Below, in pieces: positions 34,965 through 46,236 of a stretch of 64,000 bases of DNA. The notes below the pieces were generated by a model. That model saw nothing but the letters and a program-made list of their open reading frames with translations. It searched no databases and was not told the DNA's origin. Source of the stretch: Nocardia colli (GTDB lineage: Bacteria > Actinomycetota > Actinomycetes > Mycobacteriales > Mycobacteriaceae); the NCBI RefSeq assembly GCF_008704205.1, contig NZ_VXLC01000017.1, forward strand, positions 62,001 to 126,000. Direction: 5' to 3'. The stretch's first letter is position 1. Each line of letters starts with the position of its first letter. A program made the translations under genes and the position numbers.

Positions 34965-35976
34965 CCCGGATACCGAATTCGGGCTGCGCGATCTGCTCGG
35001 ACTGCGGGATCCGGCGGCCGGGCTGTTCCTGCTCATCCTGCAGGCGACCATCGTGCTGTATATGGTTCGCAACTTCGGCGATTCGCCGCTGATCGCGGCG
35101 GTGACCGCCTTGGTGCTGCTGGCCGCGGCCGGCGTGCTGGTGCTGGTCATCCCGGTCGATCCGCTGCCGCTGCCGGCCACGATCTTCGTGGCCGCGTCCG
35201 GACCGCTGGCCACCGCGCTCACCTCGTTCGAGGCCGAACACGGCTGGTCCAAGCAGGTGTGGACCGCGTTCGCGTCGTCCTATGTGCTCGCGGTGCTCGT
35301 GCTGCGCGGCCGATTGGGCGCGGCGTGGCTCGGGGTCGGTGGCGTCGCGGCCGTGATCGCGACCGTCGGCGTGGTGAACGGGCTGCGCGGCGAGGTGATC
35401 GCCGGCTCGATCGTGCCGATCGCCACGGTCGCCGGTGTCTCGCTGTTCGCGGTGATCATGCGGCCGACGCAACGCTCGTTGCGGTTGCTGCGCGAGGAGT
35501 CGACGATGCGCGCCGCCGCCGAGGCCACCATGGCCGCGGAGAACGGCGAACGCGATCGCCAGCTGGCCCGCCTGGACAAGGTGGCCAGGCCGATCCTGGA
35601 ACGCATAGCCGACGGCGTCGAACTCACCGCCACCGAACGCGAACAGTGCCGATTACTCGAAGCCGAACTGCGCGACGGTCTGCGTGCCCCGCAACTGGTC
35701 ACCGACGAACTCAGCAGCGCCGCCCGCGGCGCGCGTTCGCGCGGCGTCGAGGTGGTGCTGCTCGACGACGGCGGTTTCGCCGGCGTGCCCCGCTGGGTCC
35801 GTCAGCAGGTAATCGAAGCCGCGACAAAGGAATTGGACGCCGCCAACGCGGGCTCGGTCACCGTCCGGGTGCTGCCCATGGGCCGCCGCATCCTCGCCAC
35901 CGTCCTGGCCAACGCCCCCGACCAGGACCGCCGCACCGAGATCGACGCCGCCGGAAGCATCAAGATCTCCACTTAG
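34957..35976 (+). CDS. Degenerate kinase-like membrane protein
   Basis: 339 residues: about five to six N-terminal membrane segments matching the kinase topology, a charged linker, and a C-terminal region that follows the kinase layout (RLDKVARPILERIADG in place of the H-box; QQVIEAATKELDAANAGSVTVRVLP in place of the N box) but with no phospho-His, N-box Asn or glycine-rich ATP loop. It overlaps the true kinase by eight bases. It probably modulates or heterodimerises with the kinase rather than phosphorylating. Close domain assignment would need a profile search. Confidence 0.75.
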   Translation: MADPDTEFGLRDLLGLRDPAAGLFLLILQATIVLYMVRNFGDSPLIAAVTALVLLAAAGVLVLVIPVDPLPLPATIFVAASGPLATALTSFEAEHGWSKQVWTAFASSYVLAVLVLRGRLGAAWLGVGGVAAVIATVGVVNGLRGEVIAGSIVPIATVAGVSLFAVIMRPTQRSLRLLREESTMRAAAEATMAAENGERDRQLARLDKVARPILERIADGVELTATEREQCRLLEAELRDGLRAPQLVTDELSSAARGARSRGVEVVLLDDGGFAGVPRWVRQQVIEAATKELDAANAGSVTVRVLPMGRRILATVLANAPDQDRRTEIDAAGSIKIST

Positions 35977-36021
35977 ACCGGCGCGGCAGAGCTTGTCGGA
36001 CCCCCGTGGCATATTGCAGGG

Positions 36022-37221
36022 ATGCGGAAGTTCAGTGTCGCGGCGGCGCGGCGGATCGCGTTGGCGGCGCAGGGTTTCACGGCGCGGAAACCGGCACGCG
36101 CCACCCGGCGCTCGGTGCTCGGCGTGGTGGAGAAAACGCAACTGCTGCAATTGGATTCGGTGTCGGCGGTGGTGCGGGCGCACTACGCGCCGGTATTCAG
36201 CCGGATCGGCGCCTACGACCGGTCGCTGCTGGAGGACGCGGCGTGGAGCCACAACGCGCGGCGGCCGCGGCGGCTGGTGGAGTACTGGGCGCACGAGGCC
36301 GCGCTGATCCCGGTCGAGGACTGGCCGCTGATGCGCTGGCGGATGCGGCGGTTCGAGAACGGCCGCTGGTCGGCCGCTACCAAGGTGGTCGAGCGTAATC
36401 CCACCCTGGGCAACGACATTCTGGATGTGCTCACCGAGGTCGGTCCGTGCACCGCAGGCGACGTCGAACGGCATCTGGAACTGGACAAGCCGCGCGGCGG
36501 CGGTTCCTGGTGGAACCTCAGCGACACCAAGACGATCTGCGAGCAGCTGTTCGCCGCCGGTGCGCTGTCGATCGACAAGCGGGTCAGCTTCGCCCGGTAC
36601 TACGACCTGGCCGAACGGGTGATCCCGCCGGATATCTTGGCGCGCACCGTTTCCGAGGAGGACGCGATCCGTGAACTGATGCTGCGCGCGGCCACCGCGC
36701 ACGGCATCGGCACCGAGACCGACCTGCGCGACTACTACCGGCTGCAGCGCAGCCAGACCGAACCGGCCATCGCCGATCTCATCGATGCGGGCGAGCTACA
36801 CCAGGTCCAGGTCGACGGCTGGGACAAACCCGCCTACCTGCGCGAGGGCACGCCGATCCCGCGCCGCGTCGAAGGCGCGGCTCTGCTGTGCCCGTTCGAC
36901 CCGCTGATCTTCTTCCGCGCCCGCACCGAACGACTCTTCGACTTCCACTACCGGCTGGAGATCTATACGCCGGAACCCAAACGGGTGCACGGTTATTACG
37001 TCTTCCCGTTCCTGTTGAACGGCGAGCTGGTCGGCCGGGTCGATCTGCGCGCCGAACGCGCCGCAGGCCGGCTCTCGGTCCCCGCAGCCTTCGCAGAACC
37101 CGGCTACGACACCCCCGCCACCGCGCACGCGCTCACCGAGTCGTTGCGTGAGATGGCCGACTGGCTCGAACTGGACAAGGTGGTCATCGGCTCCAAGGGC
37201 AATCTCGCCCCGTTCCTCTGA
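36022..37221 (+). CDS. YcaQ/AlkX-like DNA glycosylase (winged-helix)
   Basis: 399 residues. The N-terminal line VVEKTQLLQLDSVSAVVRAHYAPVFSRIG contains the QLD triplet (43-45) used by YcaQ-type crosslink glycosylases. Later blocks include CPFDPLIFFRARTERLFDFHYRLEIYTPEPKRVHGYYVFPFL and GRVDLRAER. It is expected to excise bulky or crosslinked bases. ATG 36022. No repair partner is next to it. Confidence 0.82.
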   Translation: MRKFSVAAARRIALAAQGFTARKPARATRRSVLGVVEKTQLLQLDSVSAVVRAHYAPVFSRIGAYDRSLLEDAAWSHNARRPRRLVEYWAHEAALIPVEDWPLMRWRMRRFENGRWSAATKVVERNPTLGNDILDVLTEVGPCTAGDVERHLELDKPRGGGSWWNLSDTKTICEQLFAAGALSIDKRVSFARYYDLAERVIPPDILARTVSEEDAIRELMLRAATAHGIGTETDLRDYYRLQRSQTEPAIADLIDAGELHQVQVDGWDKPAYLREGTPIPRRVEGAALLCPFDPLIFFRARTERLFDFHYRLEIYTPEPKRVHGYYVFPFLLNGELVGRVDLRAERAAGRLSVPAAFAEPGYDTPATAHALTESLREMADWLELDKVVIGSKGNLAPFL

Positions 37222-37665
37222 TCAGACGTCACGTTTCTGCCCGTAGCCGCGCATCTGGTCGCGCAGGGCACCCGAGACCGCACCGGACAACCAGGAGTTC
37301 AGCGACTGGTTGCTCTGTGCGGCAGCCTCTTCGGCCTTGGACTTCAGGGTTTCGACCAGTCGCAGGGTGACGCGGCTGATGTCGCCGGTCATCTCGTCGA
37401 AGGTCGGATGGTCGTCCGCGGACGACTTCTTGCGCAGGTCGACCTTGGCCTCGGTGCCGTCGAAGGAGAGGTGCACCGTGCGGTCACCCAGTTCGGTGCT
37501 GAGTTCGGCGGCGAGGTCGGACAGCGCGGAAAGTAGCACCAATCGGGCCGAGCTCTCCGTCGCCGCGGCCAGCGCCGCCGCGGTGGCCTGGGTCTTCTCG
37601 TCGCCGAGGGCGGCGGCCGCGATCAGGTCCTCGCGCAGGCGGGCGGTGTACTTGTTCAGATCCAT
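37222..37665 (-). CDS. HicB-like / ribbon-helix-helix protein
   Basis: 147 residues. The N-terminus (MDLNKYTARLREDLIAAAALGDEKTQATAAAL) and C-terminus (SLNSWLSGAVSGALRDQMRG, ribbon-helix-helix-like) fit a small actinobacterial family often annotated as HicB-like antitoxin. There is no adjacent HicA toxin, so a toxin-antitoxin role is not supported here. Its stop abuts the convergent YcaQ gene, and it is divergent from dapA. Confidence 0.65.
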   Translation of the reverse strand: MDLNKYTARLREDLIAAAALGDEKTQATAAALAAATESSARLVLLSALSDLAAELSTELGDRTVHLSFDGTEAKVDLRKKSSADDHPTFDEMTGDISRVTLRLVETLKSKAEEAAAQSNQSLNSWLSGAVSGALRDQMRGYGQKRDV

Positions 37666-37812
37666 GACATCAGTGTGGCGTCATATTTGATGTCACGCAA
37701 GGACGGGAATGACATCACGGTCATGTCGTGGGTGACCACGCGCCGAACCGGCCGGTCGATTCGGTGGCGACGGTGTCGAGGGCGTTCCTTCGACCGGGTA
37801 GCCTTTCTGACC

Positions 37813-38721
37813 ATGACGAACGGTGAATCGACGCAGAACGAGCTGCGCGCGTCCGGCACGGTCGGTGTCGCGATGGTGACCCCCTTCAGTGCCGACGGCA
37901 AGCTCGACGTCGATGCCGGGGTCGCGCTCGCGGCCCGCCTGGTCGATCGCGGTGTCGACCTGCTCGCGATCTCCGGCACCACCGGCGAGTCGCCGACCAC
38001 CACCGAACAGGAAAAGGCGGACCTGCTCCGCGCCGTCGTCGACGCCGTCGGCAGCCGGGCGACCGTGATCGCGGGCGCGGGCACCTACGACACCGCGCAT
38101 TCCATCGAACTGGCCCGCAACGCCCAGCGAGCCGGCGCGCACGGCCTGCTGGTGGTGACGCCGTACTACTCGCGTCCCTCGCAGGAGGGCCTGCTCGCGC
38201 ACTTCACCGCGGTCGCCGACGCTACCGACCTGCCGGTCACCCTTTACGACATTCCGCCGCGCTCGGTGGTGCCGATCGCCAGCGACACCATCCGCCGCCT
38301 GGCCGAGCATCCGCGCATCGTCGCGGTGAAGGACGCCAAGGGCGACCTGAACGCCGGCGCGGACCTGATCGCGAACACCGACCTGGCCTTCTACTCCGGC
38401 GACGACACGCTGAACCTGCCCTGGCTGTCGATCGGCGCGACCGGATTCATCAGCGTCATCGGACATCTCGTCCCCGAGCGGCTGCGTGAGCTGCTCACTG
38501 CCTACACCGCGGGCGCGGTCGCCCGCGCCCGCGAGATCAACGCCGGCCTGGTGCCATTGAACTCCGCGATGTTCCGTTTGGGCGGTGTCGCGATGAGCAA
38601 AGGCGGCCTCCGCCTGCTCGGGGTCGACGCGGGTGAGCCGCGGTTGCCGCAGTTGATGCCGAACCCTGAACAACTCGAGTTCCTTGCTGCCGATCTACGG
38701 GCAGCGGGGGTGCTCGGATGA
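37813..38721 (+). CDS. dapA: 4-hydroxy-tetrahydrodipicolinate synthase
   Basis: 302 residues. Schiff-base lysine K173 in RIVAVKDAKGD, the pyruvate-binding GTTGE (56-60), Y118 in VTPYYSRPSQ and Y145 in LYDIPPR are present. It condenses pyruvate and aspartate semialdehyde, the first step of the diaminopimelate/lysine branch. ATG 37813 is chosen; longer upstream codons are probably not translated. No thyX is seen upstream. Its stop falls on the first copy of a direct repeat. Confidence 0.95.
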   Translation: MTNGESTQNELRASGTVGVAMVTPFSADGKLDVDAGVALAARLVDRGVDLLAISGTTGESPTTTEQEKADLLRAVVDAVGSRATVIAGAGTYDTAHSIELARNAQRAGAHGLLVVTPYYSRPSQEGLLAHFTAVADATDLPVTLYDIPPRSVVPIASDTIRRLAEHPRIVAVKDAKGDLNAGADLIANTDLAFYSGDDTLNLPWLSIGATGFISVIGHLVPERLRELLTAYTAGAVARAREINAGLVPLNSAMFRLGGVAMSKGGLRLLGVDAGEPRLPQLMPNPEQLEFLAADLRAAGVLG

Positions 38722-38820
38722 GAGAGCGGAGCGAGCGAATCACCACACAGCAGAGCGAGCTAAATAACCAGTGCATAGAGGTGCCGATGAGGGAGCGCAG
38801 CGAGCGAATCATCGACACAG
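38718..38820. repeat. Imperfect 33-base direct repeat pair after dapA
   Basis: Copies at 38718-38750 and 38787-38820 share the core AGCGAGCGAATCA and a common ATGAG start. The first copy begins at the dapA stop. The pair lies in the dapA-rnj spacer. Confidence 0.65.
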
Positions 38821-38863
38821 CGACGCCAGTCAGGCCGGAACCGAGCGCCAGCGAGGTGCAGGC

Positions 38864-40903
38864 ATGACTGAGCCTGTCGCACGTCGTCCCCGGCGGACTG
38901 CCTCCCGCACCGCGGGCCCGCCGCCGCCGGCCCCGGCCGAGCAGCCCAAGCGGGTCGAAAAGCCTGTGGCCCAGCCCGAAGTCGCCGTGCAGGCGGAGGT
39001 GCCGCCCCCGGCGACCACGTCCGAGCCCGCCGCGGTGAAGACCACGCAGCCGCGCAAGTCGGCGGCGAAGAAGTCCGCGCCGGCCAAGCAGAGCGCCCCG
39101 CGCGCCGAAGCGCCGCAAAACGGCCAGCAGGCCCGCAAGTCCGGTCGCGGCGGCCGCCAGCAGTCCGGTCGTGGACGCGGCGAACAGTCCGCGCCGCAAC
39201 AGGATCCGCGCGCCGCGGCGCTCGCGCACGATCGCCTCGGCGCCCCGCCGAAGCTGGCCAAGAACGGCCTGCGCATCTTCGCGCTCGGCGGCATCGGCGA
39301 AATCGGCCGCAACATGACCGTTTTCGAGTACGGCGGCAAGCTGCTCATCGTCGACTGCGGCGTGCTGTTCCCCGAGGACCAGCAGCCTGGCGTCGACCTG
39401 ATCCTGCCCGACTTCCGGCCGATCGAGCACCGGATCAACGACGTGGTCGCGGTCGTGCTCACGCACGGTCACGAGGATCACATCGGCGCGGTCCCGTTCC
39501 TGCTGCGGCTGCGCGCCGACATTCCGGTGGTCGGTTCCAAGTTCACCCTCGCGCTGGTCGCGGCGAAGTGCCGGGAGCACCGCCAGCAGCCGAAGCTGAT
39601 CGAGGTCATCGAGGGCCAGCACACCAACCACGGCCCGTTCGACTGCGAGTACTTCGCGGTCAACCACTCCATCCCGGACGCGCTCGCCGTCGCCATCCGC
39701 ACCCCCGCGGGCGTCGTGCTGCACACCGGTGACATCAAGCTCGACCAGCTGCCGCTGGACGGCCGCCTCACCGACCTGGCCGGTTTCTCCCGGCTCGGCG
39801 ACGAGGGCGTCGACCTGTTCCTGGTGGACTCCACCAACGCCGAGGTGCCCGGCTTCGTCACGCCGGAACGCGAAATCGGCGGCGTGCTCGACACGGTGAT
39901 CGGCAAGGCGCGCAACCGGGTGATCGTCGCCTCGTTCGCCAGCCATGTGCACCGCATCCAGCAGGTCGTCGACGTGGCCCAGAAGTACAACCGGCGGATC
40001 TGCTTCGTCGGTCGTTCGATGGTCCGCAATATGCAGATCGCGCAGGATCTCGGCTACCTGACCGTGCCGGAGAGCGTGGTCGTGGACCTCGACCAGGCCG
40101 CGACCCTGCCCGGCGATCGCTTGGTGCTGATCTCGACCGGTTCGCAGGGCGAGCCGCTCTCGGCGCTGTCCCGGATGGCGCGCGGTGATCACCGCCAGAT
40201 CAACATCCGCGAGGACGATCTCGTGGTGCTGGCGTCCTCGCTCATCCCGGGCAACGAGAACTCGGTGTTCGCGGTGGTGAACGGCCTGGCCCGGCTCGGC
40301 GCCACGGTGATCACCCAGCAGAACGCCAAGGTGCACGTCTCCGGGCACGCGTCCGCGGGCGAGCTGCTGTACCTGTACAACGCGGTGCGCCCGACCAATG
40401 CGATGCCCGTGCACGGCGAATGGCGGCACCTGCGCGCCAACGCCGCGCTGGCCATCGCCACCGGCGTGCCGGAGGACCGGGTCATGCTCGCCGAGGACGG
40501 CGTCGTGGTCGACCTGGTCGACGGCATCGCCTCGATCGTCGGGCGGGTGCCGGTCGGGCACGTGTACGTCGACGGCCTCTCGGTCGGCGACGTCGGCGAA
40601 TCGACGCTGTCGGACCGGCTGGTGCTCGGCGAGGGTGGTTTCATCTCGATCACCGTCGCGATCGACGAGACCACCGGCAAGGCGGTGAGCGCGCCGGAGG
40701 TCAGCGGACGCGGTTTCTCCGACGATCCGACGGCGCTGTCCGACGCGGCCGAACTGGTCGAGGCGGAGTTGCAGCGGCTGGCGACCGAGGGCGTCACCGA
40801 TATCCATCGGATCGCGCAGAGCGTGCGGCGCGTCGTGGGTCGCTGGGTCGCCGACACCTACCGTCGTCGTCCGATGATCGTGCCCACGGTGATCGGCGTC
40901 TGA
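38864..40903 (+). CDS. rnj: Ribonuclease J (metallo-beta-lactamase RNase)
   Basis: 679 residues. A basic, Ala/Pro/Gln-rich N-terminal extension of about 115 residues is followed by the beta-lactamase/beta-CASP core. Zinc motif HGHEDHIG at 201-208; GDIKLDQLP and VHGEWRHL lie later, and the C-terminal domain ends the protein. It has 5'-3' exo- and endonuclease roles in mRNA and rRNA processing. The start ATG 38864 (MTEPVARRPRR) follows GCAGGC; an upstream in-frame extension is rejected. It lies after dapA as in mycobacteria. A strong terminator follows. Confidence 0.94.
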   Translation: MTEPVARRPRRTASRTAGPPPPAPAEQPKRVEKPVAQPEVAVQAEVPPPATTSEPAAVKTTQPRKSAAKKSAPAKQSAPRAEAPQNGQQARKSGRGGRQQSGRGRGEQSAPQQDPRAAALAHDRLGAPPKLAKNGLRIFALGGIGEIGRNMTVFEYGGKLLIVDCGVLFPEDQQPGVDLILPDFRPIEHRINDVVAVVLTHGHEDHIGAVPFLLRLRADIPVVGSKFTLALVAAKCREHRQQPKLIEVIEGQHTNHGPFDCEYFAVNHSIPDALAVAIRTPAGVVLHTGDIKLDQLPLDGRLTDLAGFSRLGDEGVDLFLVDSTNAEVPGFVTPEREIGGVLDTVIGKARNRVIVASFASHVHRIQQVVDVAQKYNRRICFVGRSMVRNMQIAQDLGYLTVPESVVVDLDQAATLPGDRLVLISTGSQGEPLSALSRMARGDHRQINIREDDLVVLASSLIPGNENSVFAVVNGLARLGATVITQQNAKVHVSGHASAGELLYLYNAVRPTNAMPVHGEWRHLRANAALAIATGVPEDRVMLAEDGVVVDLVDGIASIVGRVPVGHVYVDGLSVGDVGESTLSDRLVLGEGGFISITVAIDETTGKAVSAPEVSGRGFSDDPTALSDAAELVEAELQRLATEGVTDIHRIAQSVRRVVGRWVADTYRRRPMIVPTVIGV

Positions 40904-40913
40904 CTCCGAACAC

Positions 40914-40952
40914 CGAAAAGCGCCGGAAGCCATTGGCCTCCGGCGCTTTTCG
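40914..40952 (+). terminator. Rho-independent terminator after rnj
   Basis: A 14-bp perfect stem (40914-40927 with 40939-40952, CGAAAAGCGCCGGA) with an 11-base loop and TTTT within the 3' arm, 11 bases past the rnj stop. It also faces the convergent MTB12-like gene. Confidence 0.85.
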
Positions 40953-40963
40953 TTTGGGCTAGC

Positions 40964-41524
40964 TCATTCCTCGCAAGCCGCGGAATCGATCTTCGCGCTC
41001 TTGACGATGTTGCAGGCGAAGGTGTGGTCGACCTTCCACTCGCCGCCCTCGGAGACGAACGAGACGAACGCGCCGTCGACCGGGGAGCCGTTGATGGTGA
41101 CCTTCGCGTCGGCCTTCAGCTTGCCGTCGGTGGGGTCGTTCACCTTGGTGATCTCGACCTTGACGCCCTGCTTCTTGGCGGCGTCGACCAGGTTGGCGAC
41201 CAGGTACGGATCCTGCTCGGCGGCCTGGATCCAGCTGATCTTCTCCTTGTTCGGCACGTTCGGATCGAACGCCTTGGTCAGGCGGTCGTTCAGCTGCTGG
41301 GTCGAAGGCTTGGCCAGGGCCGGCGAGGACGGGGTGGTCGGCGCGGAGCCGGTCTCCTTGTCGCCCTTGTCACTTCCGCCCTGCAGCTCGCCGGGCTTGG
41401 TGTCGGCGTTGGCGGTGGTGCTCGGCGACGAGGACTCCTTGTCGCCGGAGGCGCAGGCGGTGAGCGTGCACGCGGCGGCGGTCAGCACGACGGCCACGGC
41501 GGTCCGGAAAGTGCGGTGTTTCAC
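40964..41524 (-). CDS. MTB12-like (low-molecular-weight antigen) lipoprotein
   Basis: 186 residues from GTG 41524 (AGGGGA upstream). A signal peptide with lipobox LTAC (C24) is followed by a Ser/Thr/Pro-rich linker and a domain reading QQLNDRLTKAFDPNVPNKEKISWI...EGGEWKVDHTFACNIVKSA, like the MTB12/Cfp2 family. It is probably anchored to the outer face of the membrane. Function is unknown; the mycobacterial relative is a secreted antigen. Confidence 0.75.
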   Translation of the reverse strand: MKHRTFRTAVAVVLTAAACTLTACASGDKESSSPSTTANADTKPGELQGGSDKGDKETGSAPTTPSSPALAKPSTQQLNDRLTKAFDPNVPNKEKISWIQAAEQDPYLVANLVDAAKKQGVKVEITKVNDPTDGKLKADAKVTINGSPVDGAFVSFVSEGGEWKVDHTFACNIVKSAKIDSAACEE

Positions 41525-41553
41525 GATGTTTCCCCTGAATCGATTCGCGGACA

Positions 41554-41934
41554 TCAGCCGTGGTTGGATGTGCAGTTCCAGTGCACGATGTAGGCGTCGG
41601 AGGAGTTGTTCGCCCGTGCCTTGCTCTGCGCGCCGCTGCGCGACGCGGCGTAACCCCAGCTGTAGTCGCCGGTCCGGCTCGAATAGGCCACCGCCCCACA
41701 GCCGTTGGCGAACCAGACCACCGTCTCGCAATCGCTCGCGCCGCAGCTGCGGACCGCCCGCGCCTGCGCGGAACCGGAATCGGGGTAGTCGTAGGAGTAC
41801 CCGATCAGTCCGGTGGAGGTGGACAGTGCGATCGCGCCGTAGTTGTACGCCTTGGCTTGCGCGGCAGGCGCGCTGATAGCCAGCGCGCAACCTGCGGCGG
41901 CCACGACGGCTGCACCAGTCATAAACTTCTTCAC
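41554..41934 (-). CDS. Secreted DUF4189 protein
   Basis: 126 residues from GTG 41934. A signal peptide (VKKFMTGAAVVAAAGCALAISAPAAQA) is followed by repeated GAIALSTSTGLIGYSYDYPDSGSAQARAVRSCG and GYAASRSGAQSKARAN segments, the DUF4189 pattern, with several Cys likely forming disulfides. It is exported; function is unknown. It lies just upstream of the MTB12-like gene on the same strand (29-base gap) and may be co-transcribed. Confidence 0.75.
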   Translation of the reverse strand: MKKFMTGAAVVAAAGCALAISAPAAQAKAYNYGAIALSTSTGLIGYSYDYPDSGSAQARAVRSCGASDCETVVWFANGCGAVAYSSRTGDYSWGYAASRSGAQSKARANNSSDAYIVHWNCTSNHG

Positions 41935-42095
41935 AGGGAATTTGCCCTTCTTGTATTTAGGCCCACGACCCGATGGACCGAGTGACAAGGTACATAGCGA
42001 ACACTCATTGCGCTACCCAAGAATTCGGGGGTCTCGCGTGTCGATGTCCGCGACGCCGGGGTGGGCATCCCCGCGCTGGTCGGTATGTTCAGGGG

Positions 42096-42719
42096 GTGAG
42101 CATCGCGCAGCGGGAACGTCAGAAGCTCGTCGAGACCATGACCGCGGTCGGGCCGGAGGCGCCGACGCTGTGTGGCACCTGGACGGTGCGAGACCTCGCC
42201 GCGCACTTGGTGGTTCGCGAGCGGCGCCCGGATGCCGCGCCGGGCATCATGCTGAAGCCGTTCGCCGGGTATCTCGACGGCGTGCAGGCCAAAACGGCGA
42301 GCCGGCCCTTCCCCGAGCTGCTGGAACTGGTCCGGACCGGGCCGCCGTGGTGGTCGCCGCTGCGGCCGATCGACGCGATCGCGAATCTGACCGAGATGTT
42401 CGTGCACCACGAGGACGTGCGGCGCGGCAGTCCCGGCTGGGAGCCGCGTGCGCTGTCGCAGGTGGACGAGGACCGGTACTGGCAGCTGGTCCGGCGGATG
42501 GCGCGACGGTCCTACCGGAATTCGCCGGTGCAGGTCGTGCTGGAAACGCTGGACGAGCGCCGTGCGGTCGTTCGGTCGAAATCGGGCGAGGAAGTGGTGC
42601 TGACCGGGGCACCGTCGGAGCTGCTGCTGCACTCGTTCGGGCGGAACGAGGTTCGGATCGAGACCACCGGCACTCCCGAGGCCGTGCAGGCCGTTTTGAC
42701 GCTGGATCGCTCCGTCTGA
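42096..42719 (+). CDS. TIGR03085/DinB-like (maleylpyruvate isomerase-fold) metal-binding protein
   Basis: 207 residues from GTG 42096. The pattern SIAQRERQKLVETMTAVGPEAPTLCGTWTVRDLAAHLVVRERRPD and FVHHEDVRRG is typical of the TIGR03085 group, a mycothiol-dependent maleylpyruvate isomerase-like four-helix fold. H and D/E in these motifs may bind metal. Mycothiol is the expected actinobacterial thiol, but a reaction is not assigned. Confidence 0.75.
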   Translation: MSIAQRERQKLVETMTAVGPEAPTLCGTWTVRDLAAHLVVRERRPDAAPGIMLKPFAGYLDGVQAKTASRPFPELLELVRTGPPWWSPLRPIDAIANLTEMFVHHEDVRRGSPGWEPRALSQVDEDRYWQLVRRMARRSYRNSPVQVVLETLDERRAVVRSKSGEEVVLTGAPSELLLHSFGRNEVRIETTGTPEAVQAVLTLDRSV

Positions 42720-42943
42720 CTGTTCGCTCACCGGGCAGGCCGGTCGCGGCTTGCCCGAACAGACGGTTTGCTCGCCACGCTTCAGGCCCGACCGGTCGGG
42801 TTCGACACGCAGGATCGGCCTCTGGGGGCGTGCGCTGTCGGATCATCGGCGACCTGGGCATCTGCACAGTTGGGCACTGATGAGACGTGCGATACCAGTG
42901 TTGCGGATGGTCTGTGAGGGGCGTTTGCGGCTAGCCTGGGTCC

Positions 42944-45520
<2,577 letters not shown>

Positions 45521-45546
45521 GGGAATCCCGCACGGCGGCAAGTGGA

Positions 45547-46116
45547 TCAGTCGGCGTGCTCGCCGGAGCGCACCCGTTCGCGCCAGGTGCGATTCTTGGC
45601 CCGATTGCCGCAGTTGGTCATGTCGCACCAGCGGCGTGAGCGGTTGCGTGAAGTGTCGAAGTAGACCCAGCGGCAGTCGGCCGCGGCGCAGGATTTGACC
45701 CTGGCCCAGTCGCCGGAGGCGCGGACGGTGAGGTAGGACTGCGCCACGGCGGCGACGGCGTGCCGTGCCGGATCCGCGGCGGAATCGGCGACCAGGTGCG
45801 GGCCCTGCTGATTGTCGCCGAGTTGCAGGATCACCGGCGCGGACGCCAAAACCGTTGCCGCGCCTTGGATCACGTCGGTGTCGGACTGCTGCCCGTTGTT
45901 GGCCGCGGCCAGCTCGCGCATGCCCTCGCGCAGATTCCGCAGTGCCAGTAGCGCATCCGGCTCGACGGACAGTTCTGCGTCGTCGCGCCCGAGCCAGGTG
46001 GCCAGCCAGCCCGGAGCTCGCCCGTCGGCAAGCACGTCGTCGCCGTCGGGGCAGTGCCGGGTGTTGATGAACGCCACCAGTTGCTGCACCGGTTCGGGCC
46101 GACCCTCCATCGTCAT
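45547..46116 (-). CDS. CGNR zinc-finger regulator
   Basis: 189 residues. The C-terminal CGNR zinc finger has C143, C148, C164 and C169 (KSCAAADCRWVYFD...RRWCDMTNCGNRAK). The N-terminal part is a helical ABATE-like stress domain. It probably binds the GGTCA repeats in the spacer upstream (46135-46190) and controls itself and the divergent RclC-like gene. Confidence 0.85.
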   Translation of the reverse strand: MTMEGRPEPVQQLVAFINTRHCPDGDDVLADGRAPGWLATWLGRDDAELSVEPDALLALRNLREGMRELAAANNGQQSDTDVIQGAATVLASAPVILQLGDNQQGPHLVADSAADPARHAVAAVAQSYLTVRASGDWARVKSCAAADCRWVYFDTSRNRSRRWCDMTNCGNRAKNRTWRERVRSGEHAD

Positions 46117-46134
46117 GAGACCAGTGTAACCACT

Positions 46135-46190
46135 TGACCGGTCACGGTGCTGCGGGTCACAATGACCAGTGTTCCGAGTTAGCCGGTCAC
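46135..46190. promoter_or_regulatory. GGTCA repeat cluster in CGNR/RclC spacer
   Basis: TGACCGGTCA (46135-46144, perfect 10-base palindrome), GGTCA-3-TGACC (46155-46167), and GGTCAC (46185-46190): five GGTCA half-sites in 56 bases between the divergent genes. Confidence 0.7.
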
Positions 46191-46236
46191 TTTACGAGTG
46201 AAACCCGGCGCTATCACTGAAAGCAAGGAGCATGTC

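Noticed and set aside
37222..37665. HicAB toxin-antitoxin module
   Set aside because: Only the HicB-like half is present; no HicA within the neighbourhood.
38537..40933. 798-codon minus-strand frame across rnj
   Set aside because: Antisense shadow; rnj motifs are unambiguous on the plus strand.
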